From Nitrospiraceae bacterium UBA6905 (GTDB taxonomy: Bacteria; Nitrospirota; Thermodesulfovibrionia; Thermodesulfovibrionales; UBA6898), in NCBI GenBank assembly GCA_002451165.1, contig DKBH01000002.1:1-41571 (forward strand): a stretch of 41,571 bases of DNA. The letters are read 5' to 3'. Every line of letters starts with the position of its first letter. Positions within the stretch are counted from its first letter, which is position 1. The position numbers and the translations under genes were made by a program. The notes beneath the pieces were generated by a model, which saw only the letters and a list, made by a program, of their open reading frames with translations, was not told the DNA's origin and ran no database searches. Below, piece after piece: positions 16,385 through 23,832 of this stretch.

Positions 16385-16522
16385 ATGGCAAACAGAACTT
16401 TCGAGGTCGACAGAGACGGCCGACTGACCATCTATCCTTCATTGTATGGGTCGCGAAAAAAAAGGTCTGTCAGGGCGATCATTAAGAAGGTTGTGCAACT
16501 GATCTTCAGGTTTGGCGATTAG
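16385..16522 (+). CDS. Possible 45-residue basic peptide
   Basis: An ATG-to-TAG frame encoding MANRTFEVDRDGRLTIYPSL and a basic, amphipathic C-terminal half (KKRSVRAIIKKVVQLIFRFG). It fits exactly between the lipoprotein promoter region and the convergent end of the methyltransferase gene at 16537, and has a perfect TATAAT just upstream but no ribosome binding site. I recognise no family. It could be a genuine small protein or chance. Confidence 0.3.
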   Translation: MANRTFEVDRDGRLTIYPSLYGSRKKRSVRAIIKKVVQLIFRFGD

Positions 16523-16536
16523 CTCGCGGGCTGATC

Positions 16537-17433
16537 TTATATTCTTGCTGCGCCTGATGTTGGCTTATACCCGCGGAACAAGGCACCAGCGGTGAAGGGA
16601 GACGTTCGGAAGCCCGTCATCCCGATGTATACGACGTCTCTGAACCCGGCCTCCTGCATCAGTTCCAGTTGGTCACCAACGGGGACCGTACCCCCGATTC
16701 ATTGCGACCAGGCTTCGGGACTGTCCTTCACCCCGGCCGGCAGGTCATGCTCCAATACCATATCAGCGAACTGTATGCGACCACCGGGTCTCAGCACCCG
16801 ATATATTTCGCGGAAGCAGGTCAGCTTAAAGGGAGAAAGATTAATAACGCCGTTTGAGATCGCGACATCAAAGAAGTTATCCGGGTAGGGGATTTCCTCA
16901 GCATTAGCCGTTCTAACCTCATAATTTGTGATGCCGGCATTATCAAGATGCAAGACCACGCGATCTATCATATCCTTTGTCAGGTCTATGCCACAGACAC
17001 GTCCTGCCCTGCCGACCAGCCGGGCTGCAACAAAGAGGTCGAAGCCGGCGCCGCAGCCGACATCCAGTACCGTAGATCCCGGCGGTATCTCCCCCAACGA
17101 GAACGGATTGCCGACACCACAAAACGATTCGATGAGGCCCGATGGAGCTTGCCGAATAGCTTCACGATCATACTGCAGCGTCTCTGCACCGGTCCTGCCG
17201 GTCGGATAAGCAAATTTACCGCCAGCCGAGACGGCAACTTCTGCATATTTCTTTTTGATGGAGCTCCTGATTGCTTCCGTATCCGCGAGAAAAGGTCTAG
17301 AGTCGCCGGCAACTGGTCCCGGCGAATGCAGCTCGCTTGCGCTTTGTTCCCCGCTTGCCTGAGAACACCCTCCGGTGCTTCCGGATGGCGGTCAGGAAGA
17401 GGGTGTGGAAGGAGTTCCTATCCTGTCGTCCAT
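16537..17433 (-). CDS. SAM-dependent methyltransferase with in-frame UGA (selenoprotein candidate)
   Basis: On the minus strand a UbiE/ArsM-like methyltransferase reads IKKKYAEVAV, then FCGVGNPFSLG, the SAM motif VLDVGCGAGFD, GIDLTKDMIDR, FFDVAISNGVINLSPFK and VLRPGGRIQFADMV. The frame meets TGA at 16701-16699 (SPEAWSQ-stop) and continues intact for 53 more codons (IGGTVPVGDQLELMQEAGF, VVYIGMTGFRTSPFTAGALF) to TAA at 16537. Related proteins have Cys at that point (WSxCIGGAVP), the arsenical-binding Cys of ArsM-type enzymes, so selenocysteine is a natural reading; a GC-rich hairpin follows the TGA. The start is a problem: no ATG, GTG or TTG occurs between homology onset (about 17280) and a further in-frame TGA at 17394-17392; the ATG at 17433 would require reading through that as well. 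A decayed gene is the alternative. Confidence 0.6.
16668..16698 (-). promoter_or_regulatory. Possible bacterial SECIS hairpin region
   Basis: Directly after the in-frame TGA the minus strand can form CGGGG-GTACGGT-CCCCG (16696-16680; loop containing GGT) or, alternatively, GTTGG-TGA-CCAAC (16680-16668). Bacterial SECIS elements are short hairpins a few to a few dozen bases 3' of the UGA with G residues in the loop. The fit is suggestive only. Confidence 0.3.
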
Positions 17434-17707
17434 CTGTCCGTCCCTGCCGGAAATATGCATTATTTTATCATTGCCCCGGAACACATTCCAGGAAAATCAG
17501 AAATGCTCAAGATCCGCAACCGCCTGTAGAACCGACCGCGTTGCATGCGGAACAGCAGGACAACAACGATAAAGGCTTCGCTGGGATGGCCGAATCATAC
17601 AGTCCATCATGGTCTGTGGGCAAGAGTTCTCCGTCACGGTTATATCCGGTCGTCATCTTGTCTCCGATGTCAGCATCCGTACATGCCGGGATCGAAAATA
17701 ATTATCG

Positions 17708-19057
17708 CTAATCCTTGCAGTGTCGCTCGTTCCACGCCTTGTCAGCAAGCTCCCCGTAGGTAACAGCATACTCATCAATCTTTTCGGCAAAACCCTCGAC
17801 GATATTCTCTGCACCCTGATGTGTGAAATAGACACCCGGCATCTTGCAGACATCCCGGTAAACTTCGGGGTGATCGATGATCATACAGGGCCGCAACTTG
17901 TTATCATGCGTCTTCTGGTATGCCTGGATCCTTTTGAAGAGCGGCGAGGTGACAGCCTCCTGCAGGCTCACTTTCTTGATGTTGTGCAGGGCGAAATGGC
18001 AGAAAACGCAGGGTTCCACATCACCCTTCGAATTGATATGGAAATATTTCCTGCCGCCGGCAATACAGCCGCCTACTACCGGGCCGTCGTTCCAGAAATC
18101 GCCGAAAAGCATCTCCTTGGTCCTGCGGAAATATGCTACCCGTTCCCTCAGCGTGTCCCGCTGCTCCGGTGTCGGCACGAGTTCCCAATTCGGCTCCCTC
18201 CCGACAGGCGTATAGAGGAAGTACCACCCAACGGTCGTGCCCTGCGCCATCCAGTGGTCAACAAATTCGTCGGAAACGACAATATCGGCGTTCTGCCGCG
18301 TCATGGTCGTTGAATAGCCGAAGAGCACGCCCGCATCCTTCAGCAGGTGCATCGCCCGGATAACACGGTCGTAATGGCCCTTTCCCCTGCGTCTGTCCGT
18401 CTCCTCCCGAAACCCTTCAACGCTTATGGCCGGCAGGACATTGCCGAGTTCGGCGAGTCTCGTCACAAGCCGTTCATCAAGAAGTCCTCCATGCGTAAAG
18501 ACATGGAAAGCCATGTCATGATGCTTCTCGAAAAGATCGAGCAGGTCCCTCCGGAAAAATGGCTCCCCTCCCGAAACCACAATAAAGTAGACTCCCATCT
18601 CCTTCGCCTCGGTCAACACGCGGTCGATCACGTCGTAGGGCAGATCTTCGTCCTTCTTGTACATGCCGGCATAGCAGCCAAAACAATTGAGGTTGCATTT
18701 CATAGAAGGGCTGATCACCAGGAGCCCGGGGGGATAGAAACCGCCTGAGCCGTCGGAAAAAGCCTTACGCCTGGTGCTCCCGATAAGGAGCTGGTTCATA
18801 ATAAAGCACTTGATGATCTGTTTTTTGTGGCGGGGGCTGGTGTTGCGAAGGACCTTCATCGCCACGTTCAGGCTCGGATGGCCGTTCATCCACATCTCGC
18901 GGATGCTTCTGATCGCCCGTTTGTAATGGTCGCGGGTCGTCGCCTTCTCCGCAATATTCAGGTATGAGATGAGCGCATGCTGGCTGCTCAGTGACATGAC
19001 TTGCACCAGCCCGTAGAGAAACCTCGAGAGCACAAAGGGTTTCAGTATACGCAGCAT
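17708..19057 (-). CDS. Radical SAM protein with SPASM-like C-terminus
   Basis: 449 residues. An N-terminal helical extension of about 110 residues precedes the radical SAM domain, whose cluster motif is CNLNCFGCYAG at about residues 121-128, followed by IVVSGGEPFFRRDLL, FHVFTHGGLLDERL and AISVEGFREETD. The C-terminal part has further Cys residues in SPASM-like order (GGCIAGGRKYFHINSKGDVEPCVFCHF, then LRPCMII and RDVCKMPG) that would bind an auxiliary cluster. Such enzymes act on peptides, alcohols or lipid precursors. GGAGG lies upstream of the ATG, and the gene begins directly after the stop of the B12-type radical SAM gene: an operon of acyltransferase, B12 radical SAM, SPASM radical SAM. 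Substrate unknown. Confidence 0.92.
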   Translation of the reverse strand: MLRILKPFVLSRFLYGLVQVMSLSSQHALISYLNIAEKATTRDHYKRAIRSIREMWMNGHPSLNVAMKVLRNTSPRHKKQIIKCFIMNQLLIGSTRRKAFSDGSGGFYPPGLLVISPSMKCNLNCFGCYAGMYKKDEDLPYDVIDRVLTEAKEMGVYFIVVSGGEPFFRRDLLDLFEKHHDMAFHVFTHGGLLDERLVTRLAELGNVLPAISVEGFREETDRRRGKGHYDRVIRAMHLLKDAGVLFGYSTTMTRQNADIVVSDEFVDHWMAQGTTVGWYFLYTPVGREPNWELVPTPEQRDTLRERVAYFRRTKEMLFGDFWNDGPVVGGCIAGGRKYFHINSKGDVEPCVFCHFALHNIKKVSLQEAVTSPLFKRIQAYQKTHDNKLRPCMIIDHPEVYRDVCKMPGVYFTHQGAENIVEGFAEKIDEYAVTYGELADKAWNERHCKD

Positions 19058-20353
19058 CTATGCGGTTACCTCCGCTTTCTTCTTGCGAACAGCATCGCTC
19101 CACCCTCCAGCGGCCACATAGCCCAGTCCTGTCCTGTCCAGCGGGAAGCAGGCGAATGTCTTGACCACCAATCCCTTATCCGTCTCCTCGTGCGTTTCTT
19201 TCGGGTAGAACTCTTGCCAGGCATGGATATATCCGTCATAGAGCTCACGGGCAGACATGTTTGCAGGCCGGAAGACAACAGCGGATGTCGCATATTGTGA
19301 GAAGTCCCGTGTCTCGATGCGCCCCTCTGCCTCAAGCCTCTCGTAGAGCCTGCTCCTCGGATACGGGGTAAGGATATGGAACTCAGCCTCTTCAATGCCG
19401 TTCGCCCTGGCAAACCCGACGGTCCGGTCGAAAACGTCATGCCGATCATGGTCAAACCCGAAGACGAAGGATGCTATGACCTTGATCTGCCGCTCCCGAA
19501 TGCGATCAAGCAGCATAGCAGCCTTCGCTACCTGTGCAGGGCTGATCCGCTCATTCAGGCCTGCCGATATCCAGGGACTCAGGTCAATATACATAGCCCA
19601 GCAGTTCGTCCTCTTGAGCAAATCAAGGTATGCGGTATCATCTGCCACCGAAAGCGGCGCAAGGCCGACCCACTGCTTGCCGGTCGCTGCAAGTCCGTCC
19701 AGGAATTTTCGGACCCTCCTCTTCGCAAGGTGCAGGTTGTCATTGATAAGGAAAAGATAGTCGTCCAGCTTGCCGATCTGTTCCAAAATCTTTGCACTAT
19801 CTGCCATCCTGAATTCCGTGCCGTAGGTCTGGGGAACAGAACACATTTCGCAGTTGACTGGGCAGCCCCGCGAAATCTGCAAAGAGTTCATTGGCAGGTA
19901 AACAGAGCGGTCGAAGATACTCCAGCGAGGAAACGGGATATCTTCTGCAGGTTTCCTGCAGAAATAGGTACTTCTGAGAACGCCGTTCCTGAAATCCCGG
20001 ATCAGCTCGGGCCAGGAATGCTCTGCCTCTCCGATCACGATCGCGTCCGCATGTGCCAACGCCTCTTCCGGCATGAGCGATACATGCACCCCGCCAAGCA
20101 CAACCGGCACCCCCTTCTGTCTGAATATGCCGGCAATCTCATAGGCGCGGTTTGCCTGGCTGGTCATCAGCGAGATGGCAGCAAGATCGCAGTCCATATC
20201 GAAATCAATGGGCTGAAGCCTTTCATCCGTGAAGACAACTTCTACGTCAGGCGGTGTAAGAGAAGCCACAATAGCAGGACCCATCACCTGGATGTACCTT
20301 CTATACACAAGCGGGAAATGTCCCCAATCAGGGTAGATCAGATGCACTTTCAT
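19058..20353 (-). CDS. B12-binding-type radical SAM protein (copy 2)
   Basis: 431 residues with the same architecture as the protein at 14075: a cobalamin-type domain (VFTDERLQPIDFDMD, AISLMTSQANRAYEIAG, VLGGVHVSLMPEE, IVIGEAEHSW) and a radical SAM domain with SRGCPVNCEMCSVP at about residues 160-170, then LINDNLHL and SFVFGFDHDRHDVF. Across AYEIAGIFRxKG and GGxHxSxMPEExLxHAD the two proteins are nearly identical, so they are paralogues. The sequence around the cluster and the substrate side differ, suggesting different steps of one pathway. It starts at the base after the acyltransferase stop and ends one base before the SPASM gene. Confidence 0.92.
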   Translation of the reverse strand: MKVHLIYPDWGHFPLVYRRYIQVMGPAIVASLTPPDVEVVFTDERLQPIDFDMDCDLAAISLMTSQANRAYEIAGIFRQKGVPVVLGGVHVSLMPEEALAHADAIVIGEAEHSWPELIRDFRNGVLRSTYFCRKPAEDIPFPRWSIFDRSVYLPMNSLQISRGCPVNCEMCSVPQTYGTEFRMADSAKILEQIGKLDDYLFLINDNLHLAKRRVRKFLDGLAATGKQWVGLAPLSVADDTAYLDLLKRTNCWAMYIDLSPWISAGLNERISPAQVAKAAMLLDRIRERQIKVIASFVFGFDHDRHDVFDRTVGFARANGIEEAEFHILTPYPRSRLYERLEAEGRIETRDFSQYATSAVVFRPANMSARELYDGYIHAWQEFYPKETHEETDKGLVVKTFACFPLDRTGLGYVAAGGWSDAVRKKKAEVTA

Positions 20354-21328
20354 CTATTTGACTGCAAGCTCCTTCTTGTCTTCCTCCCAAAATGGCATGA
20401 ACGTAAACCACTGTGTCGGATAGCGGCTGACATATTTTTCCAATATTGTAATTATTTTCTGCAGATTTGTCTCCACTTCATCGGTCAGACCTTCACCGGT
20501 CTCCATGTACACGGGAGCCTCAACAATGATCTCATATGACTTATACCCCGTTATGGGAATGAAGACCGGCAGCATGATACTGTCGGATACCAGCGCCAGT
20601 TTCACGGGTCCCTTGGGAAACAGCGCCTCATGACCGAAAAACGTCACGGCGATGCCGCTGTCAAAGGTAAGTCTGTCCCCCTGCAGCGCCACAACGCCAC
20701 CCTCTTGAAGGACCCGCAGCAGTCTGAGCGACGAGAAGCCGCCATCCCGCAGCGGTACCTCCTGCACACCGTCAGCATACCGCAGAAAGCTCCTCTGGGA
20801 CTCCAGCAGCGATGAACTGTCCGGCGAAAAGACCACGTGCATCTTTCTGTTCTTTAGCCGGAGTTTGAGGCTCCCGAGTTCCCAGTTGCCGAGATGCGAG
20901 GCGAGAAGTATGACTCCCCTTCCCGACGACAATGCCTGCTCGAGGTTCTCCATGCCGGTGATCGTGAAGGTATAACGGTCGATGCGCCGGGGATCGTGAC
21001 TCAGATGGAAAAGATCTATGAGGTACCGTGCATAGTCCTTGAAAACGCCGTATGCGAGATAGGCATAGGCACGTGACGACAACCCCGGCCGTATCTTCGA
21101 CATGTTTCTTCGTATGGCCCGGTAGTTGTCGGCATTGCATAGTATGAAGATAACGGCCACAATAGACCCCACTGCCCTGAGAAGCCAAACCGGCAGGTAA
21201 TGTGTAGCCATCAGAAAGCCCTTGATGAGAAGCCTGACCGGAAGGGTGTGCTGCACGCTCCTGAAGAAGCTCTGAGCCTCGGCACGGTTTCCTCCATGAG
21301 GTCTGCTGGTTTGATCTGGTGTGTTCAT
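20354..21328 (-). CDS. LpxL/HtrB-family lipid acyltransferase
   Basis: 324 residues. One hydrophobic segment at about 48-68 (LLRAVGSIVAVIFILC) anchors the protein at the inner membrane. The HX4(D/E) acyltransferase motif is ASHLGNWELG at about residue 142; VVALQGDRLTFDSG and FFGHEALFPKGPVKLAL follow as the other conserved blocks of the lysophospholipid acyltransferase / lipid A late acyltransferase family. It would transfer an acyl chain from ACP to lipid A or another lipid. Leading an operon with two radical SAM genes is unusual for LpxL and suggests a specialised lipid. It is divergent from the broken dCMP deaminase gene. Confidence 0.9.
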   Translation of the reverse strand: MNTPDQTSRPHGGNRAEAQSFFRSVQHTLPVRLLIKGFLMATHYLPVWLLRAVGSIVAVIFILCNADNYRAIRRNMSKIRPGLSSRAYAYLAYGVFKDYARYLIDLFHLSHDPRRIDRYTFTITGMENLEQALSSGRGVILLASHLGNWELGSLKLRLKNRKMHVVFSPDSSSLLESQRSFLRYADGVQEVPLRDGGFSSLRLLRVLQEGGVVALQGDRLTFDSGIAVTFFGHEALFPKGPVKLALVSDSIMLPVFIPITGYKSYEIIVEAPVYMETGEGLTDEVETNLQKIITILEKYVSRYPTQWFTFMPFWEEDKKELAVK

Positions 21329-21361
21329 GGGCTGTTGTAGATAAAGCGTTCTCTGTTTTTT

Positions 21362-21367
21362 TATAAT
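21362..21367 (+). promoter_or_regulatory. Perfect TATAAT -10 box before the dCMP deaminase fragment
   Basis: TATAAT ends nine bases before the ATG at 21377, and there is no Shine-Dalgarno; a leaderless host transcript is likely. Confidence 0.35.
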
Positions 21368-21376
21368 ACTATCCTC

Positions 21377-21559
21377 ATGAGGAAGAAATCATCGACCAAA
21401 AAGAAGAAATACCTCAGGCCTGGCTGGGACGCCTATTTCATCGCCATAGCAAAGGCTGTGGCGGCGCGTGCGACCTGCCTCAGGAGAAAATACGGTGCCG
21501 TGGTCACCAAAGACAATATCATTGTGAGCACCGGGTACAATGGCGGCAAAGCAATATAA
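21377..21559 (+). pseudogene. Truncated dCMP deaminase (ComEB-like), N-terminal fragment
   Basis: 60 codons. After a Lys-rich start the sequence YLRPGWDAYFIAIAKAVAAR, then RKYGAVVTKDN and STGYNG, is the N-terminus of the dCMP deaminase / ComEB family. Normally STGYNG is followed by APRG, the catalytic HAE and the zinc PCxxC motifs; here it becomes GKAI and a stop. The base composition changes at the same point (about 21545) from host GC-rich to AT-rich, so the gene was broken by the acquisition or rearrangement that brought in the downstream operon. No remainder is found at the right-hand edge of the island. Without the zinc site it cannot be an active deaminase. Confidence 0.85.
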
Positions 21560-21576
21560 GCCAATTTTCGCGACAA

Positions 21577-21607
21577 AAACGATTTATAAAGTCGTTTAGA
21601 GTATAAT
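21577..21607 (+). promoter_or_regulatory. Promoter of the island operon with overlapping inverted repeat
   Basis: TATAAT at 21602-21607 is a consensus -10 box. The region where the -35 would be is covered by an inverted repeat, AAACGA (21577-21582) and TCGTTT (21592-21597) around TTTATAAAG. This arrangement suggests a repressor or activator site controlling the operon. No perfect -35 hexamer is seen. Confidence 0.4.
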
Positions 21608-21645
21608 CTTACGATTGGGCGAAATGACTCTTGACAAGAGGGTAA

Positions 21646-22842
21646 GTGGTCAACAAATCTAAAAACGTTATTCAAGAAGCACACAATGAGCTGCACGCTG
21701 GTGTGGTCGTGCGTCAAACCCTCGCAAATTTTTGCAAACTCAGCTATATTTACGGGAATCCCCATGTGGAAGCTTCGCAATTACAGCCAGCCAGTATTGA
21801 TTTGAGAATTGGCAAAGTTGTCCATCAAGTACGCTCTAGCTTTCTGCCAGGGCAAAATATCATACACTCACGCTTGCGGACACTGAAGTTACAAACGTTC
21901 GAAGATATCACCGCCGGAATTGTGTTACACCCTGGCAGTGTTTATATTGCTGAATTGGTTGAGCATCTTGACTTGCCGCCGGAAATATCAGGGCGAACAA
22001 ATCCAAAAAGTTCAATTGGACGCATTGATGTTTTTGCGAGGGTGATATGCGATAAAACTACAAAATTTGATATTATACCAGCTGGATATAAGGGCCCGTT
22101 GTTTCTTGAGATTTCTCCGAAGTCTTTTCCGATTATTGTTAGACCAGGTGACCGCTTGTCACAATTGAGACTCTATACGGGTGACCCTTTATTACGTGAT
22201 GAGGCACTTAGAACTCGAATTGATGATGTAGTTCCTCGTAATTCTTTGGACCATCATATGAAAGTAATAGATTCGGGGCTACTTTTTAGCGTTTCCTTGC
22301 ATGGGCGCACTTCCTCATCAATTATCGGATATAGAGCCAAGGCTAATACACCTCCAATAGATCTCGGATTGGAGCAACACTATGATCACAATACCTATTG
22401 GGAACCGATTAGATCATCAAAGGGCAGTGGCCTTATTTTGCAGCCTGGTGACTTCTATCTTTTTGCTACGCGTGAGCGAGTTATCATTCCACCGGACCTA
22501 TCAGCTGAATTGATTGCTTACGATACTGATTTTGGTGAATTTCGGAGTCATTACGCAGGCTTTTTTGATAGCGGGTTTGGTCTTTGCCAAAACAGACCTT
22601 TGGGTGCTCATATCGTAGTTGAAATGCGAGTCCACGATGTGCCTTTTTTCCTTCAGGATGGCCAAGTGATGTTCCGTATGGTTTTCTTCAATAACTCGGA
22701 AATGCCGGATATTCTATACGGAGAGAGCCTTTGTTCGCATTATCAGGGTCAGAAATTGAAGCTTTCCAAATATTTTCGTTACAAAAAAGAAGACGAGCGT
22801 GCTTCTATAATACTTCAAAGCGAACAACTTTTTATGCTTTAA
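21646..22842 (+). CDS. dcd: Two-domain dCTP deaminase
   Basis: 398 residues from a GTG at 21646 that directly follows an in-frame TAA, so no earlier start is possible; GAGGG lies just upstream. It belongs to the long, tandem-domain 2'-deoxycytidine 5'-triphosphate deaminase family (about 370 residues). Domain 1 (about 45-190): LQPASIDLRIG, SGRTNPKSSIGRIDVF and GPLFLEIS with the catalytic-type Glu, then RPGDRLSQLRLY. Domain 2 (about 225-395): AELIAYDTDFGEFRSHYAGF, DSGFG, HIVVEMRVHDVPFFL and the ending YQGQKLKLSKYF. It should convert dCTP to dUTP. dCTP deaminases serve dTTP supply, and others are antiphage effectors that drain dCTP. Here it leads an operon with a viperin-like protein, beside a broken host dCMP deaminase, so both metabolic rescue and defence are possible. 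Confidence 0.9.
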   Translation: MVNKSKNVIQEAHNELHAGVVVRQTLANFCKLSYIYGNPHVEASQLQPASIDLRIGKVVHQVRSSFLPGQNIIHSRLRTLKLQTFEDITAGIVLHPGSVYIAELVEHLDLPPEISGRTNPKSSIGRIDVFARVICDKTTKFDIIPAGYKGPLFLEISPKSFPIIVRPGDRLSQLRLYTGDPLLRDEALRTRIDDVVPRNSLDHHMKVIDSGLLFSVSLHGRTSSSIIGYRAKANTPPIDLGLEQHYDHNTYWEPIRSSKGSGLILQPGDFYLFATRERVIIPPDLSAELIAYDTDFGEFRSHYAGFFDSGFGLCQNRPLGAHIVVEMRVHDVPFFLQDGQVMFRMVFFNNSEMPDILYGESLCSHYQGQKLKLSKYFRYKKEDERASIILQSEQLFML

Positions 22843-22851
22843 ATCCTTTTC

Positions 22852-22893
22852 AGGTAGACGGTAATCTGACTAGGCGGCTACCTAGCTGACCGT
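22852..22893 (+). promoter_or_regulatory. Structured spacer with alternative hairpins between dcd and radical SAM genes
   Basis: CTAGG (22870-22874) pairs with CCTAG (22881-22885) inside an outer ACGGT/ACCGT pair (22858-22862, 22889-22893). AGGTAG (22852-22857) can instead pair with CTACCT (22878-22883). Such mutually exclusive stems could tune expression of the downstream genes; no function shown. Confidence 0.3.
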
Positions 22894-22989
22894 GAAGTGG
22901 TCTTTTTTATTGCGTCGCTCTCCACACAATTGCCGAAATGTGCGTTGTGTAAACTTAAGGGAGGAGTAAGCCCATTTCTTAATTCTTTA

Positions 22990-23832
22990 ATGGCTAAAGT
23001 TTATCGAATCATATTGAATTTTACGGGTCGGTGTAATATGGCCTGCCCATTTTGTTATGTTCCATTTGACGGCTCAGAAGTTGGTGACAAGAAGGTTATT
23101 GAGGTTGTCGAAGCGATTATCGCATTAAATCCCGAAGCAGTAACTATTGGCGGCGGCGATCCGTTTATGTTTCGGTCAATTGTAGATTTGTTGGCAATGT
23201 TACATGATGGTAAGCGGTTCATTCAGGTCGACACAAATGCAAAATCATTGAAACAGGCACATATTTATTCTTTACTCAAGTATGTCAATTTGGTCGGTTT
23301 GCCTTTAGACGGAGGCCGCAGAGAAAGTCATGAGCTAATGAGGGCTGCGCCAGGGCATTTCAAGATTGTTATGGAATGGCTGCATAAGTTGTCGCAATTG
23401 TCGATCGGTATAAAAATAAATACTGTGGTTTCAAGGTTGAATTTAGCAGATGTTATAAATATTGGCTACCTACTATCAAATTACAACATTGCTGTGTGGA
23501 GTCTCTACCAGTTTTGGCCCATGCAGGATGGGCTCAAACATAACGATCGCTTTAATGTTGATGACGCCGCGTACTCAAATGTTGCCGCAAGAATCAAGAC
23601 TAGCTTCCCGCGGATTGAAATTGAAAGTGCGACCATTACTGAAAGAAGTAGGGCATATTTATTCGTAAACCATAATGGAACCGTCTATACTGTTGATCCA
23701 CAAAATCACAGATATTATCTTGACATAGGCTCCATTTTTGAGGCAGATGTTTTGAAAAAATGGCAACAGATAGTAGATGATCCAAAATATCAATTAAGCC
23801 GGCTAAGGAGCCGCAGATTTTATGGGCTATAG
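22990..23832 (+). CDS. Viperin-like radical SAM protein
   Basis: 280 residues from the ATG at 22990. Start uncertain: GGGAGGAG at 22959-22966 is too far (23 bases), and a GTG at 22897 would add 31 residues including a CALC motif. The cluster motif is RCNMACPFCYVPF (CX3CX2C), followed by VTIGGGDPFMF, FIQVDTNAKSL and VGLPLDG. The segment IKINTVVSRLN matches the KIN(S/T)V(V/I)xRxN motif of viperins, whose Lys and Asn contact CTP, and the tail RAYLFVNHNGTVY...LDIGSIF also follows viperin layout. Viperins make the chain terminator ddhCTP (or other ddh-nucleotides) from CTP. Viperin membership is my inference; radical SAM is certain. It overlaps the next gene by 11 bases. Confidence 0.8.
   Translation: MAKVYRIILNFTGRCNMACPFCYVPFDGSEVGDKKVIEVVEAIIALNPEAVTIGGGDPFMFRSIVDLLAMLHDGKRFIQVDTNAKSLKQAHIYSLLKYVNLVGLPLDGGRRESHELMRAAPGHFKIVMEWLHKLSQLSIGIKINTVVSRLNLADVINIGYLLSNYNIAVWSLYQFWPMQDGLKHNDRFNVDDAAYSNVAARIKTSFPRIEIESATITERSRAYLFVNHNGTVYTVDPQNHRYYLDIGSIFEADVLKKWQQIVDDPKYQLSRLRSRRFYGL

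Noticed and set aside
17461..17707. Possible coding sequence between the SPASM radical SAM gene and the methyltransferase
   Set aside because: Short overlapping frames only, none with a start signal or recognisable sequence; treated as a leader/spacer.
19376..20539. 387-codon plus-strand open frame opposite the second B12-type radical SAM gene
   Set aside because: Antisense shadow spanning two well-supported minus-strand genes; no domain seen.
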